From: Desulfatiglans anilini DSM 4660
Lineage (GTDB): Bacteria; Desulfobacterota; DSM-4660; Desulfatiglandales; Desulfatiglandaceae
NCBI RefSeq assembly: GCF_000422285.1
Contig: NZ_KE383814.1
Span: 95,552-159,551 of the forward strand
DNA length: 64,000 nt
Direction: 5' to 3'
The notes below the pieces were generated by a model. It searched no databases, was not told the DNA's origin, and saw only the letters and a list, made by a program, of their open reading frames with translations. Shown one piece after another: positions 45,891 through 57,383 of this stretch. Positions within the stretch are counted from its first letter, which is position 1. Each line of letters opens with the position of its first letter. The translations under genes were made by a program, and so were the position numbers.

Positions 45891-46057
45891 CCTCCGCCCA
45901 CCTCCCGCCATGCCGCCCTGTCCGAGATGCGGCAGAATTCCATGCCTCGGAGCCCTTCCCCTGACCGCCTGCCAAGCGGCGTCACCGATGTCCGCCTGCG
46001 GGACGCCTTGCGGTCATCCCTGAACCCCGGGTAAGCCCTTTTTTGGTTGAAGATACG

Positions 46058-46087
46058 TTGACAAATTTTCATTCGATAAGTTAAAAT
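46058..46087 (+). promoter_or_regulatory. Sigma70-type promoter upstream of tig
   Basis: TTGACA (46058-46063), an 18-base spacer and TAAAAT (46082-46087), in an AT-rich stretch. It lies ~615 bases before the tig ATG, which is unusually far. Confidence 0.7.
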
Positions 46088-46407
46088 TCCAGGTTTATGG
46101 TTTGGATTTTTCTCCGTTTTGGGAAAGGTCCTCTGAAGCGGTGGACGCCAGATGCGACCCATCCGGCCGTTTCGTTTTTTTGTGGAAAAAGGCTGATCGG
46201 TCTCACACGAGGTGTTCCGTTGGATGAGGGGGCGTTTCGTCCTCTCTAGGGCAAACGATGCAGAGCGGAAAGACGAATCGGAAGGCTTCCGAGGAATGGG
46301 TCGCAAGCCTGATCAAGCGGCGAAAAACCTCTTCGGGAACCTTCTTTTGTAGGCTGTGTGCTTGAAATCGCAGGAAGGGTCGTTATTTTGATACGAAATG
46401 CTTCGGT

Positions 46408-46479
46408 CGGATACACGATCTCTCCGCGTCCGAGAGCATCCTGCCTCAGATGCGGCCAGCCTCCGCTGTCGTGTATCCG
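46408..46479. repeat. 11-bp perfect inverted repeat in the tig leader
   Basis: CGGATACACGA (46408-46418) and TCGTGTATCCG (46469-46479) enclose 50 bases. This could close a structured RNA domain. Confidence 0.75.
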
Positions 46480-46703
46480 TCCAGAATACAATCCTGAAGG
46501 GTGTCCACTTCTGCGAAGGTCTTTGGACACCAGCGTGTTTCCGATTCAGCAGTGATTTTCAACGATTTTGCGGAAATCGGCCCAATGGTCCGTTTCCGGC
46601 CCGCGCCCGCAGGCGTTCGGAAAGGAGCCCCGCGGGGTCTGCGCAGGAGAGGTGAAGATCCGCTTCGGATCGGGAACGATCTCACAGAGCGAGGAAAGAA
46701 CGT

Positions 46704-48023
46704 ATGAGAACCCAGGTGGAAGACATCAGTGCGGTCAAGAAGAGACTGGTGGTGGAGATCGATGCGGCGGAGGTGGACAAGGAATTGAACGAGGCCTACA
46801 AGCGCCTCGGCAAGACAACCAAGCTCCCGGGATTTCGTCCCGGCAAGATACCGCGCACCGTGCTCGAAAGCTATTTCGGCCGTCAGGTCCGGGAGGATGT
46901 GGCGAGAGACCTCATCAACCACACGATATCCGAAGCGCTCAACGAAGCGCAGACCTTCCCGATCGGTGCGCCGATCCTCGAGAAGGAAGACCTGAAGCCC
47001 GGCGAGGGTTTCCAGTACAGTGCCGTGATGGAGGTCCGGCCCGTCATTCAGCTGCCGGAATACGAGGGGATCGAGGTCCAGAAAGAGGTCCTTCAGGTGA
47101 CCGACCAGGACGTCGAGAATCAGCTCGAGCGGATCAGGCAGGGGAACGGGAAGCTGGAGACGATCGAAGAGGACAGGGCGATCCAGACGGGTGACTACGT
47201 CGTGGTGGACTACGAGGTCTACGACGGTGAGGAGCCGGTCGAAGGTTTCGCGGCCACCGATGCCGTGATCAAGGTCGGGACGCACGAGTTCGACGCCGCT
47301 GTCGAAGAGGCCTTGATCGGGGCGCGGAAAGGCGAGGAGAAAGGGGTCACGGTCCATTTCGGCGACCACCACCCGCGGGTGGATCTGGCCGGCAAGGATG
47401 TCCTTTTCAAGGTGCGTGTGAAGGAACTGAAGTCCCTCGATCTTCCGGCCGTCGATGACGCCTTTGTGGAGGGCCTGGGGGCTGATTTCAAGACCGTCGA
47501 CGACTTGAAGGCGAAAATCAGGGAGGAAATTCGGACGGCCGAGGTGCGGCGGATCGACCAGGAGGTGAAGCAGCGGCTGATCGAGAAGATCGCCGAAAAG
47601 GTCGAGGTCGAGCTGCCCCCTGTGCTGGTGGAATCCGAACTGGAGATGCGGATCGAAAACCTCAAACAGAGCCTCAAGCGCTCCGGAGCCGACCCTGAAC
47701 AGGCCGGTCTGACCGACGATCGCATGAGGGTCGATCTCAGGCCCGTTTCCGAGAAGCGTGTGAAGAATATGCTCATCCTCGGCGACATCGCCAGGGAAAA
47801 AGGCCTGAATGTGGAAGAAGAGGACTTGGAGGAGCACTTCGCCTCGCTCGCGGCGTCGACCGGTCAGGACGCGGCGATCCTGCGGAGATACTATGAAGCC
47901 AGGGAGCTTCTGGACGGCCTCAGGCAGCAGCTGCTGGAGGAAAAAACGTTGAAGTACCTGGTTGAGCATGCTAGGATTTTAGAAGTAGAACGAAGTGTTC
48001 TAACCGGAAATGCAGCAAAATAA
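46704..48023 (+). CDS. tig: Trigger factor, 439 aa
   Basis: Ribosome-associated chaperone and peptidyl-prolyl isomerase. The ribosome-binding N-terminal domain has the signature GFRPGKIPR (~44-52); the FKBP-type PPIase domain lies at ~150-245; the C-terminal helical arms follow. GAGGAAAG precedes the ATG. It is the first gene of the tig-clpP-clpX-lon cluster, a classic order in proteobacteria. Confidence 0.96.
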   Translation: MRTQVEDISAVKKRLVVEIDAAEVDKELNEAYKRLGKTTKLPGFRPGKIPRTVLESYFGRQVREDVARDLINHTISEALNEAQTFPIGAPILEKEDLKPGEGFQYSAVMEVRPVIQLPEYEGIEVQKEVLQVTDQDVENQLERIRQGNGKLETIEEDRAIQTGDYVVVDYEVYDGEEPVEGFAATDAVIKVGTHEFDAAVEEALIGARKGEEKGVTVHFGDHHPRVDLAGKDVLFKVRVKELKSLDLPAVDDAFVEGLGADFKTVDDLKAKIREEIRTAEVRRIDQEVKQRLIEKIAEKVEVELPPVLVESELEMRIENLKQSLKRSGADPEQAGLTDDRMRVDLRPVSEKRVKNMLILGDIAREKGLNVEEEDLEEHFASLAASTGQDAAILRRYYEARELLDGLRQQLLEEKTLKYLVEHARILEVERSVLTGNAAK

Positions 48024-48041
48024 GGAGAACGTGTTTTCACA

Positions 48042-48656
48042 ATGCTGATACCTATTGTTGTCGAACAGTCGAACCGCGGCGAGCGGGCTTACGATATCTA
48101 CTCGAGGCTCCTCAAGGACAGGATCATCTTCATGGGCGAACAGGTCATAGACGCCACGGCCAACACGGTCATCGCCCAGATGCTCTTCCTCGAATCGGAG
48201 GACCCGGCCAAGGATATTCACCTGTATATCAACTCGCCCGGGGGTTCTGTCACCGCCGGTCTGGCGATATACGACACCATGCAATACATCAAGCCCGAAG
48301 TGATGACGATCTGCATGGGGCAGACAAGCAGCATGGCTGCCCTGCTCCTGGCGGCCGGTGCCAAGGGAAAGCGCTATGCGCTCCCGCACGCGCGGATCAT
48401 GATCCACCAGCCTCTTGGCGGGGCGCAGGGTCAGGCGACAGACATCAGCATCCACGCCAGAGAGATCCTCAAGGTGCGGGAGACCCTCAATCAGATCCTG
48501 GCCGCCCATACAGGGCAGGGCATGGAGCGCATAAACCAGGACACGGAACGGGATTTTTTCATGACCGCCGAAGAGGCCAAAGCCTATGGTATCATCGACA
48601 AGGTCATCACCCGCAGGGAAATGGCGGGTCTATCGGAACATACTGACGGAAGGTAA
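48042..48656 (+). CDS. clpP: ATP-dependent Clp protease proteolytic subunit ClpP, 204 aa
   Basis: Serine protease forming the tetradecameric chamber fed by ClpX. Catalytic Ser97 lies in [11 protein letters not shown] and His122 in MIHQPLGG; the N-terminal loop ([27 protein letters not shown]) is typical. AAGGAG is at 48022-48027, within the tig stop region, 14 bases before the ATG, a rather long spacing. Confidence 0.97.
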   Translation: MLIPIVVEQSNRGERAYDIYSRLLKDRIIFMGEQVIDATANTVIAQMLFLESEDPAKDIHLYINSPGGSVTAGLAIYDTMQYIKPEVMTICMGQTSSMAALLLAAGAKGKRYALPHARIMIHQPLGGAQGQATDISIHAREILKVRETLNQILAAHTGQGMERINQDTERDFFMTAEEAKAYGIIDKVITRREMAGLSEHTDGR

Positions 48657-48662
48657 GGTGAT

Positions 48663-49913
<1,251 letters not shown>

Positions 49914-49918
49914 GGCTT

Positions 49919-52375
49919 ATGTTTAAAGTGACGAATAAAGATGCCGCCGGTGAGGGGATGACCGAGAGGTCTTACTACCCTCTCCTGCCGCTCCGTGATG
50001 TGGTGGTCTTTCCGAATGTGGTGGTGCCGCTTTTCGTGGGCCGGGAAAAATCCATCAGTGCGCTCGAGTTCGCCATGAGCCACCAGAAGGAGATCTTCCT
50101 GGCGTCGCAAAAGGACGCCAAGGTGGATGAACCCGCCCCGAAGGACATTTACACCATCGGGACCCTCAGCTCCGTGCTGCAGCTCCTGAAGCTGCCGGAC
50201 GGGACGGTCAAGGCCCTGATCGAAGGGAAGGCCAGGGGCCGGATCGACCACTTTCTGGACAAGCAGGATTTCTTCATGGTCGAGGTCTCGCGGCTGTCGG
50301 ACCAGCGTGAAACCGACGAGGAGACCATCGCCCTGATGCGCAGCATCAGCGTCGGCTTCGAGGAGTATGCGAAGCTCAACACCAAGATCAGCCAGGAGGT
50401 CGTCTCCACGGTCACCGGCATCGAGGATCCGGTGCGGATGGGGGACACGATTGCGGGGCATCTCTCGCTGAAGGTCTCCGACAAACAGCGCCTGCTCGAG
50501 ATCCCGGACCTGAATGCGCGGCTCCAGGAGCTTTTTGAAAAGCTCAACGGAGAGATCAACATCCTGCGGCTCGAGCAGCGGCTGCGCAGCCGGGTCAAGA
50601 AGCAGATGGAGAAGACCCAGAAGGACTACTATCTGAATGAGCAGATGCGGGCCATTCAGAAGGAGATGGGCACCAAGGACGACTTCAAGGCCGAGTTGGA
50701 CGAACTCGAAAAGAAGATCAAGGCGAAGCGCCTCCCGAAAGAGGCCCACACGCGGATCCGGCAGGAGTTCAAGAAGCTCAAGATGATGTCGCCCATGTCC
50801 GCCGAGGCGACGGTCGTCCGCAACTACATCGACTGGATGCTGTCGCTCCCCTGGCTGGAGAAGACGAAAGAGAAGCTCGACATCGAAGAGGCCGAAAGGA
50901 TCCTCGAGGAAGACCACTACGGCCTCGAGAAGCCGAAGCAGCGGATCCTGGAATATCTGGCGGTCCAGCGCCTGACGAAGAAGATCAAGGGCCCGATCCT
51001 GTGTCTGGTCGGACCTCCGGGGGTCGGGAAGACCTCGCTGGCGAAATCCGTCGCGAGGGCGACCGGCCGGAACTTCGTCCGGCTTTCCCTGGGGGGCGTG
51101 CGGGACGAGGCCGAGATCCGTGGACACCGGCGGACCTACATCGGGGCGTTGCCGGGCAAGATCCTTCAGCTTCTCAAAAAGGCCAAATCCAACAATCCGG
51201 TGTTCTGCCTGGACGAGGTGGACAAGATGAGCATGGACTTCCGGGGGGACCCCTCCGCCGCCCTGCTCGAGGTGCTCGACCCGGAGCAGAACAACGCCTT
51301 CAACGATCATTATTTGGACCTGGATTACGATCTGTCCGACATCTTCTTCATCACGACCGCCAACAACCTGCACAACATCCCGCCGCCGCTTCAGGACCGG
51401 ATGGAGATCATCCGCCTGGCCGGCTACACGGAGCTCGAGAAGCTGAGCATCGCCAAGTACTTCCTGATCAAGAAGCAGGTCGAGCAGAACGGTCTGGACC
51501 CGAAGAACATCCGCTTTTCCGACAAGGCCGTCCTGGACATCATCCGGCACTACACCCGGGAGGCCGGGGTGCGGAACCTCGAACGCGAGATCTCTTCGAT
51601 CTGCCGCAAGGTCGCCAAGGAGGTCGTGCGCCGGGGGAAGGGGACATCGGTCACCCTAACGGCCCAGTCCCTTCACAAGTACCTGGGGGTGCAGAAATTC
51701 CACTACGGGCGGGCCGAGGAAAAGGACGCCATCGGCGTCACCACCGGGCTTGCCTGGACGGACTTCGGCGGCGAACTGCTCCAGACCGAGACGACCATCA
51801 TGCCGGGCAAGGGAAGCCTGGTCTTGACGGGAAAGCTCGGGGACGTCATGCAGGAATCGGCGCAGGCGGCCCTCAGCTACGTGCGCTCCCGGACGCGGCA
51901 GCTGCGCCTCCCGGACAACTTCTACGAAAAGATCGACATCCACATCCACGTCCCTGAAGGGGCCACGCCCAAGGACGGGCCCTCGGCCGGGATTACCCTG
52001 GCGACCTCGATCGTCTCGGTATTGACCCGCCGGCCCGTCAGGAGCACCCTGGCGATGACCGGCGAGATCACCCTGCGCGGACGGATCCTGCCGATCGGCG
52101 GCCTCAAGGAGAAGATCCTCGCCGCCCACCGTGCGGGTCTTTCCAAGGTCCTGATCCCCTTCGAGAACAAGAAGGATATCGAGGAGATCCCCAAGAAGAT
52201 CCTCCGCAAGGTGGAGCTCGTCCTGGTCAACCACATGGACGATGTCCTGCGTGAGGCGCTCGTGGTGCCCGAAGGGGAATCCCTCTTCGCGACCCAGGAT
52301 GAGTGTGAACCCTTTTACCTGGCGCCCTGTGAGGAGCGCAAGAACGATCCGGGATCGGAGTTGATCGCCCATTGA
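49919..52375 (+). CDS. lon: ATP-dependent protease Lon (LonA), 818 aa
   Basis: AAA+ serine protease degrading misfolded and regulatory proteins. An N-terminal substrate domain ([23 protein letters not shown]) is followed by a coiled coil, Walker A GPPGVGKT (~364), Walker B (FCLDEVDKM), and the protease domain with catalytic Ser ~687 in PKDGPSAG and the lysine of the Ser-Lys dyad ~45 residues later in [14 protein letters not shown]. It starts 5 bases after clpX. An alternative ATG at 49958 would remove 13 residues before the conserved region. Confidence 0.97.
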   Translation: MFKVTNKDAAGEGMTERSYYPLLPLRDVVVFPNVVVPLFVGREKSISALEFAMSHQKEIFLASQKDAKVDEPAPKDIYTIGTLSSVLQLLKLPDGTVKALIEGKARGRIDHFLDKQDFFMVEVSRLSDQRETDEETIALMRSISVGFEEYAKLNTKISQEVVSTVTGIEDPVRMGDTIAGHLSLKVSDKQRLLEIPDLNARLQELFEKLNGEINILRLEQRLRSRVKKQMEKTQKDYYLNEQMRAIQKEMGTKDDFKAELDELEKKIKAKRLPKEAHTRIRQEFKKLKMMSPMSAEATVVRNYIDWMLSLPWLEKTKEKLDIEEAERILEEDHYGLEKPKQRILEYLAVQRLTKKIKGPILCLVGPPGVGKTSLAKSVARATGRNFVRLSLGGVRDEAEIRGHRRTYIGALPGKILQLLKKAKSNNPVFCLDEVDKMSMDFRGDPSAALLEVLDPEQNNAFNDHYLDLDYDLSDIFFITTANNLHNIPPPLQDRMEIIRLAGYTELEKLSIAKYFLIKKQVEQNGLDPKNIRFSDKAVLDIIRHYTREAGVRNLEREISSICRKVAKEVVRRGKGTSVTLTAQSLHKYLGVQKFHYGRAEEKDAIGVTTGLAWTDFGGELLQTETTIMPGKGSLVLTGKLGDVMQESAQAALSYVRSRTRQLRLPDNFYEKIDIHIHVPEGATPKDGPSAGITLATSIVSVLTRRPVRSTLAMTGEITLRGRILPIGGLKEKILAAHRAGLSKVLIPFENKKDIEEIPKKILRKVELVLVNHMDDVLREALVVPEGESLFATQDECEPFYLAPCEERKNDPGSELIAH

Positions 52376-52435
52376 GGATCGGGCTCCCCACGCTCGAAAA
52401 TCGTTTGGCCGGGGCACTATTTCTCTTGACAGAAC

Positions 52436-52465
52436 CAGCCGCCTTCCGCTATAAAGATATGATCT
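52436..52465 (+). promoter_or_regulatory. Promoter of the tRNA-Val/tRNA-Asp pair
   Basis: TTGACA (52436-52441), an 18-base spacer and TATAAA (52460-52465). The -10 box ends seven bases before the mature 5' end of tRNA-Val. Confidence 0.8.
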
Positions 52466-52472
52466 TCAGCTT

Positions 52473-52547
52473 GGGCGGATAGCTCAGCGGGAGAGCATCG
52501 GCCTTACAAGCCGAGGGTCGCAGGTTCAAATCCTGTTCCGCCTACCA
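52473..52547 (+). tRNA. tRNA-Val (anticodon TAC)
   Basis: Cloverleaf with acceptor GGGCGGA/TCCGCCT, anticodon stem TCGGC/GCCGA with loop CTTACAA (anticodon TAC, codons GUA/GUG), T loop GTTCAAATC and encoded CCA. Together with tRNA-Val(CAC) at 23758 it gives two valine isoacceptors in the window. Confidence 0.95.
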
Positions 52548-52548
52548 C

Positions 52549-52626
52549 GGGGGCGTAGTTCAGCTTGGTTAGAACGCCGGCCTGTCACGCCGGAGGTCGC
52601 GAGTTCGATCCTCGTCGCTCCCGCCA
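52549..52626 (+). tRNA. tRNA-Asp (anticodon GTC)
   Basis: Acceptor GGGGGCG/CGCTCCC (one G-U pair), anticodon stem CCGGC/GCCGG with loop CTGTCAC (anticodon GTC), T loop GTTCGATCC, encoded CCA. It follows tRNA-Val by one base, so they form one transcript. DNA composition changes right after it. Confidence 0.95.
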
Positions 52627-52634
52627 GTTAATAC

Positions 52635-52669
52635 AAGGGGTTACGTCAAAAACGTAGCCCCTTTTTTTT
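52635..52669 (+). terminator. Rho-independent terminator after tRNA-Asp
   Basis: AAGGGGTTACGT and ACGTAGCCCCTT pair with one bulge around a short A-rich loop, followed by eight T. It ends the tRNA transcript. Confidence 0.85.
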
Positions 52670-53180
52670 GTGCTGGGAATGCACCCAGCACTATACCCAG
52701 CACCCGCTAAAATCCAGGTTCGCAGCTTCGGTAATCGCCGCCCTTGGCAAAACTGGGGATTGTTTCCCATAGTTGTTTACTACCCAATCCAGCGCGTAAG
52801 CGCTCCTATTTATAAACTGTTGTTTATAGGAACGTGAAGGATCCATCCCGGCCCTTAAACCCAGCGCCGGCCGGCATGGTGGAATGGGATGGCCATTTCC
52901 CGCTGTCTCCGTCTGCCCTGATGGAGGTGTGAACAGCCATTCAGAAGCAGTACTGCCACGCGTTTGTTGGGACCATGTTTAAATCTGCGGATTTTAAACC
53001 GTTTTCGGCTACCCTTTGACTGCCCACCCGGAACTCAGGTCTAAGTATCTTGAATAATAACGTGTTTTTGCTATCATGTGAGTATCAGGTTGGAAGCCGG
53101 TTTGAAAAGACGCTCCTTATGTAATACATACTAAAATGCGTAGTTCTTATGATTTTTTCTCTACTTTCCAGAGGTAAAAA
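52670..53180. other. Island-border spacer with repeated GTGCTGGG motifs
   Basis: No gene is supported. Just after the terminator, GTGCTGGG-AATGCA-CCCAGCAC (52670-52691) forms a perfect 8-bp hairpin and a further CCCAGCAC follows at 52696-52703. Such clustered short repeats next to a tRNA 3' end resemble integrase arm sites. A second small inverted repeat, TATAAAC-TGTT-GTTTATA, is at ~52812-52829. From about 52980 the sequence is AT-rich. Confidence 0.5.
53050..53077 (+). promoter_or_regulatory. Possible promoter of the Mrr-family gene
   Basis: TTGAAT (53050-53055), a 16-base spacer and TATCAT (53072-53077), about 100 bases before the ATG. Moderate match only. Confidence 0.45.
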
Positions 53181-54035
53181 ATGAAGACAAGTCCGAATCT
53201 ACCTGCCCTTGTTCAGTTCTTTTTACCCATAATAGACGCCCTGAAAAAACTTGGAAGCTCTGCCAGTCCATCGGAGCTCAAAGACGAACTTGTGGTCAGT
53301 CTTGAAATAAGCGAGGATGAGCTATCGGAGCGTTTCGGTAACAATTTATTTCGTGTTGATATGTTGATTAATTGGGCCAAGGCTTATTTGACTCGTGAAG
53401 GTTTGCTTGATGTTTCTGACCCTCATGTATGGCGCTTGACCGAAGATGGACAACGCAGGCATCTTACAGAACAAGATGTAAAGCAGATTTTTCATAAGAT
53501 TCACAGTGGTTTTATAACTAAAAAACGCATCAAACGAAGGTCTAATAAACCGATAATCACTGATGAAGAGCAAGGCGCGCCTCATGGAGCGGAACTTATT
53601 GAGATCCTCAAAGCCCTTTCTCCGGAAGGTTTCGAGAGACTCTGCCAAAGGCTGCTTCGATCATCGGGGTTCATTAAAGTTGTGGTGAAAGGGCGGTCTG
53701 GTGATGGAGGCATAGATGGTGAAGGAATCCTTGAAATCAACCCTCTCGTAAGCTTGAAGGTTATTTTCCAGGCAAAACGATATAAGGATGCAGTCCCTTC
53801 ATCTCAAGTTCGGGATTTCAGAGGCGCTATGCAAGGCCGCGCAGAGAAGGGAATTTTTATAACAACCGGCCGGTTTACACAAGAAGCCAAGAATGAAGCC
53901 ATCCGGGAGGGCGTACCTCCGATTGAGCTGGTTGACTGTTCCAAATTGGTTAAACTTTTTGAGCAGACGTCGTTAGGGCTAAAACCCCGAACTATTTATG
54001 AAATTGACAATGAGTTCTTCGATGAATACAGGTGA
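53181..54035 (+). CDS. mrr: Mrr-family type IV restriction endonuclease, 284 aa
   Basis: Likely cuts modified or foreign DNA. The N-terminal ~90 residues form the Mrr_N winged-helix domain (SPSELKDELVVSLEISEDELSER, AKAYLTREGLLD). The C-terminal nuclease has the PD-(D/E)xK variant pattern: FERLCQRLLRSSGF, GDGGIDGEG and FQAKRYK (the D...QxK form), then GIFITTGRFTQEAKNEA. AGAGG lies six bases before the ATG. The gene is AT-richer than the core genome and lies between tRNA-Asp and the CRISPR-Cas operon, so it belongs to the presumed defence island. Confidence 0.9.
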   Translation: MKTSPNLPALVQFFLPIIDALKKLGSSASPSELKDELVVSLEISEDELSERFGNNLFRVDMLINWAKAYLTREGLLDVSDPHVWRLTEDGQRRHLTEQDVKQIFHKIHSGFITKKRIKRRSNKPIITDEEQGAPHGAELIEILKALSPEGFERLCQRLLRSSGFIKVVVKGRSGDGGIDGEGILEINPLVSLKVIFQAKRYKDAVPSSQVRDFRGAMQGRAEKGIFITTGRFTQEAKNEAIREGVPPIELVDCSKLVKLFEQTSLGLKPRTIYEIDNEFFDEYR

Positions 54036-54764
54036 CCCTTAACTTCCTTTTTACGTATGATGAAAGCCTTGAAATCCACTCTATTTGGTCTTTTCCTACC
54101 CCGCTCCACTTTTTGTGCAAAAGAACGATGTAAAAATCGTCAATCCTAAACTACTATCATTACGTCCAGACTGCACTATAGGCAGGATATTATTGCGGAT
54201 CTCAAAAGGTTTTCACCGGTCGGTGATAATTCTCCCCCTTTGATGAGACCACCCAACTGCCGCTCGTGACTCCAAGTAGTTTCTTTCTCCTCACAAAAAA
54301 ATATCTCCGCGTTTGACCGGATCTGTCAAAACTCAATCGTAAAATCCGTCTACGAAAATGAGCTTACTTCCACCACTCCGTTCTAAAATGCTGATGGGAG
54401 TGGTGTTTCCAGATTTGGGGCAAGAAATTGGGCCTCTGTCGTATAAACGCGGCTTTTTGATGTTGACTATAGGTCTTGGTAGGTATAGGGGAAAAGAGCG
54501 TACAAGACTAGAACACAAAGAAGGCTGCTATATTGGGATTTAGTTGCGGTTAGGCCAGTTCAACAACGGCATACCTATGTTCCAGGAATTCCTTCAACAC
54601 GCGAGAGACCACGCTTTCATATAAGACGAACAAATTTATCCTTATGATTGAACATAGTGGTATCTTATCTTAGGAAAAAAACGCTGTAATATCATAGAGT
54701 TTTTAATTCACACATTTCTTCCTGCATGAGGATGCAATAATCTAGTTTTGACAAACGACCGCTC
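54036..54764. other. AT-rich spacer between mrr and cas3
   Basis: 729 bases with no supported gene. A 9-bp perfect inverted repeat, CACCACTCC (54371-54379) / GGAGTGGTG (54397-54405), with a 17-base loop is the only clear structure. A 61-codon frame at 54358 overlaps it and lacks protein-like character. The cas operon promoter should lie in the last 150 bases (AT-rich, 54640-54750), but no good boxes were found. Confidence 0.55.
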
Positions 54765-57383
54765 ATGGAAAATGATTATGACAGTCAAATTAGGGAGGAT
54801 CTACCGTTGAGCCTTTTTTGGGGTAAACTGAAACGCGACGAAAATTCCAACAAAGTGCTCGAGAGACTGTCTCTGCGCGATCACTGCATAGATGTTGCCA
54901 TGGTTTTCAGGCAGCTCTGCAGACTGCCATCGATCCGCCGCACTTTGGATTATGCCGCAGGGATAGATTTCAGCGAAAGGCAGCTGGATCGACTTGCGGT
55001 GTTCGCGCTTGCCCACGATCTTGGAAAATGCAACTGGGGATTTCAAGTGAAGCAGGATTTGGCTGAGCGTATCACTGCGGGCCACGTCAAGGAAACACTG
55101 CCGCTTTTTTTTCACCCAGACACCGCTGAAAAATTCTTTAGTGCTTTCCAGTGCGATCGGTTGATTCGCTGGGTCGACAAATCTGAGTCAGTTTTCCGGC
55201 TTTTTTTAGCCGCGATTTCCCATCACGGTCGCCCTGCTTTCACAATGGAGGACGGGAACGGCCTTTTTGCTCAAACGGCAAGCAAGTTCTGGATGCCGAA
55301 CAAAGGCCTTGATCCGATGACTGGTCTGAGAGAACTGCTCGAGGCTGCACATAGCGCTTTCCCGGACGCCTTCGACGGTGCATCCGACCCGATTCCAATC
55401 ACGGAAAGCCTGCAGCACCGTTTCGCGGGCCTGATTATGCTGGCCGATTGGCTTGGATCCCATAGCGAAGGATTTTTTCCGTTTTGCCACACGGGCAACC
55501 GCGTTGATTGGTCCCGGCTCCGTGCCCGCCAGGCGGTGAAAGAAGTCGGGCTCGATATCAGCGCCCACCTTAAGCGCCTCGCTGGCGAGGTTCCCGATTT
55601 CTCTGCGCTCTTCGGCTTTCCGCCTTATCCTCTGCAGTCGCGGCTGTCCCGAACAGAGGGGCCTCTTCTTATAGCAGAATCCGACACCGGCTCCGGAAAG
55701 ACCGAGGCTGCTCTCATCCATTTTCTGTCCTTGTTTGCGGCCGGCCTGGTGGATAGCCTTTATTTCGCATTGCCAACGCGGGTAGCTGCCCGGGAGCTTT
55801 ACGAACGTGTTCTCAAGACCATGCGCGCCGCCTTCGGAAGTGGCTGTCCACCCGTTCTGCTGGCTGTGCCTGGTTACGCGCGGATTGACGGCGAACCTTT
55901 ATATGCGCTGCCATCCGAGGAGCGGCTCTTCTTCGAACCTAAAGACTATCGTCCCCTCCGTCAATGGGCTGCTGAACGGCCTAAGCGGTTCCTATCAGCG
56001 ACGGTAGCGGTCGGAACGATCGATCAAGCGCTTCTTTCAGCGATTCGCGTCGGCCATGCCCACCTTCGCAGGGCCTGTCTCGACCGTTCTCTTCTTGTAA
56101 TAGATGAAGTGCACAGCTCTGATGTCTATATGCGGGCCTTGTCTCGGCGTATGCTCAGTGAGCATCTGAGTGTAGGTGGACGGGCCTTGCTTCTATCAGC
56201 GACCCTTGGCAGTGTTGCAAGAGAGGCGTATCTGAATCTCGAAGAACGCTCCGGATGCACCTCCTGCGAAGAGGCTTCTGCGTTGCCCTACCCGGCGCTT
56301 TCTGCGCTGGGTTCCGGGACGGAAAGCGTTCCGAACCCAGGCAGTCGGCCCAAAAAGGTGACGGTCGAGCCGCTTCCGGTTATGGAAAGCCCGGATTCCA
56401 TGCTGGATCGGCTGGAGCGCGCGGTGTCAGAGGGGATGCGCGTCATGGTGGTTCTCAATACCGTTCAAAGGGCAATCGACCTCTGCCGCGCGGCCGAGCG
56501 CCGGCCTTTGCTCAGGCATGTTCTTTTCTCCTGCAACGGTGCCTTGTGCCCGCACCACGGGCGCTTTGCGCGGCCGGACCGCGAGATCCTGGACAAGGAA
56601 GTCAGCCGTCGGCTCGGAAAAGGTTCCCTAGCGGGTCCCCTCCTTCTGATTGGCACCCAGACCCTCGAGCAAAGCCTGGACATCGACACGGATTGGCTGG
56701 TGACGGACCTCTGTCCCATGGATGTTCTGCTTCAGAGAATTGGTCGACTGCACCGCCATGACCGCGGCAAGCGGCCGGCGCCGGTCTGCTCGATTTTAAT
56801 GCCGGCCACGCCGGACTTGAGCCTCTATCTGCGCGAAGACGGCGAGGTCCGGTTCAGCGCTCCGGCCGGCTTGGGGGCTGTTTACGAGGATATGCGGATC
56901 CTACAGCTCACTCTTGACCTCGTCGCTGGCGGGCCAGTTTTCGACCTTCCGCGCGACAACCGGCAATTGGTAGAGGCTGCGACTCATCCCGACAGGATGC
57001 TCACGCTCCAGGGAGAATCTTGGCTGAAGCATGGCCAGCATATCGAAGGAAAGGTTCAGGCTATGCTCATGGCTGCCGGAGGTGCTGTAATACCCCGCGC
57101 GCATTTCGGCGATTTTTCCTTTCCGTCCTCTCTGGACACGCGTCTTGTAACTCGGCTTGGGCTCGATGACCGCCGTTTGTCTCTTGGCCGTGTTTACAGG
57201 GGCCCATTCGGCAGGGAAATTGATGAGATTGACATCCCAGGGCACCTGGGTCGTGGAATTCAGCAAGAAGAAGCGGATTTGATCGAGGTTTCGTCCGAGG
57301 GTCTCCTCATCCAGGTGGGACGCTACAGTTATCGCTATTCACGTTTTGGATTGGAGAAGATCGATGAATGTGTTGACGGATGA
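54765..57383 (+). CDS. cas3: CRISPR-associated helicase/nuclease Cas3, type I-E, 872 aa
   Basis: Effector recruited by Cascade to nick and degrade target DNA. The N-terminal HD nuclease contains LAHDLGKCNWGFQ (~86) and ISHHGRP (~145). The SF2 helicase part has SDTGSGKTEA (Walker A, ~306), PTRVAARELYERV, DEVHSS (~447), LSATLG and a C-terminal block LLQRIGRLHRHDRGKRP (~655). Full length with both activities intact. It is first in the operon; its end overlaps cas8e by 20 bases. No Shine-Dalgarno sequence is visible before the ATG. Confidence 0.95.
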   Translation: MENDYDSQIREDLPLSLFWGKLKRDENSNKVLERLSLRDHCIDVAMVFRQLCRLPSIRRTLDYAAGIDFSERQLDRLAVFALAHDLGKCNWGFQVKQDLAERITAGHVKETLPLFFHPDTAEKFFSAFQCDRLIRWVDKSESVFRLFLAAISHHGRPAFTMEDGNGLFAQTASKFWMPNKGLDPMTGLRELLEAAHSAFPDAFDGASDPIPITESLQHRFAGLIMLADWLGSHSEGFFPFCHTGNRVDWSRLRARQAVKEVGLDISAHLKRLAGEVPDFSALFGFPPYPLQSRLSRTEGPLLIAESDTGSGKTEAALIHFLSLFAAGLVDSLYFALPTRVAARELYERVLKTMRAAFGSGCPPVLLAVPGYARIDGEPLYALPSEERLFFEPKDYRPLRQWAAERPKRFLSATVAVGTIDQALLSAIRVGHAHLRRACLDRSLLVIDEVHSSDVYMRALSRRMLSEHLSVGGRALLLSATLGSVAREAYLNLEERSGCTSCEEASALPYPALSALGSGTESVPNPGSRPKKVTVEPLPVMESPDSMLDRLERAVSEGMRVMVVLNTVQRAIDLCRAAERRPLLRHVLFSCNGALCPHHGRFARPDREILDKEVSRRLGKGSLAGPLLLIGTQTLEQSLDIDTDWLVTDLCPMDVLLQRIGRLHRHDRGKRPAPVCSILMPATPDLSLYLREDGEVRFSAPAGLGAVYEDMRILQLTLDLVAGGPVFDLPRDNRQLVEAATHPDRMLTLQGESWLKHGQHIEGKVQAMLMAAGGAVIPRAHFGDFSFPSSLDTRLVTRLGLDDRRLSLGRVYRGPFGREIDEIDIPGHLGRGIQQEEADLIEVSSEGLLIQVGRYSYRYSRFGLEKIDECVDG

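Larger units (their letters stand above)
45891..46703. other. Long spacer / probable leader region before tig
   Basis: 813 bases without a supported gene. It contains a strong promoter (46058-46087), an 11-bp inverted repeat (46408-46418 / 46469-46479) and a short GATCCG-CTT-CGGATC hairpin at ~46656-46670. A 35-codon frame at 46258 lacks further support. If the promoter drives tig, the mRNA leader exceeds 600 bases; otherwise a separate small RNA lies here. Confidence 0.6.

Noticed and set aside
46258..46365. A 35-codon plus-strand frame in the tig leader
   Set aside because: It has an ATG but no convincing ribosome site, family match or codon signal; reported only as part of the spacer.
45891..46703. 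RNase P RNA, SRP RNA or tmRNA in the tig leader
   Set aside because: The diagnostic conserved blocks of these RNAs were not seen.
52585..52770. A 61-codon minus-strand frame over tRNA-Asp
   Set aside because: It is a translation through the tRNA and its terminator; no independent evidence for a gene.
54358..54543. A 61-codon plus-strand frame before cas3
   Set aside because: No ribosome site or recognisable domain; it overlaps an inverted repeat.
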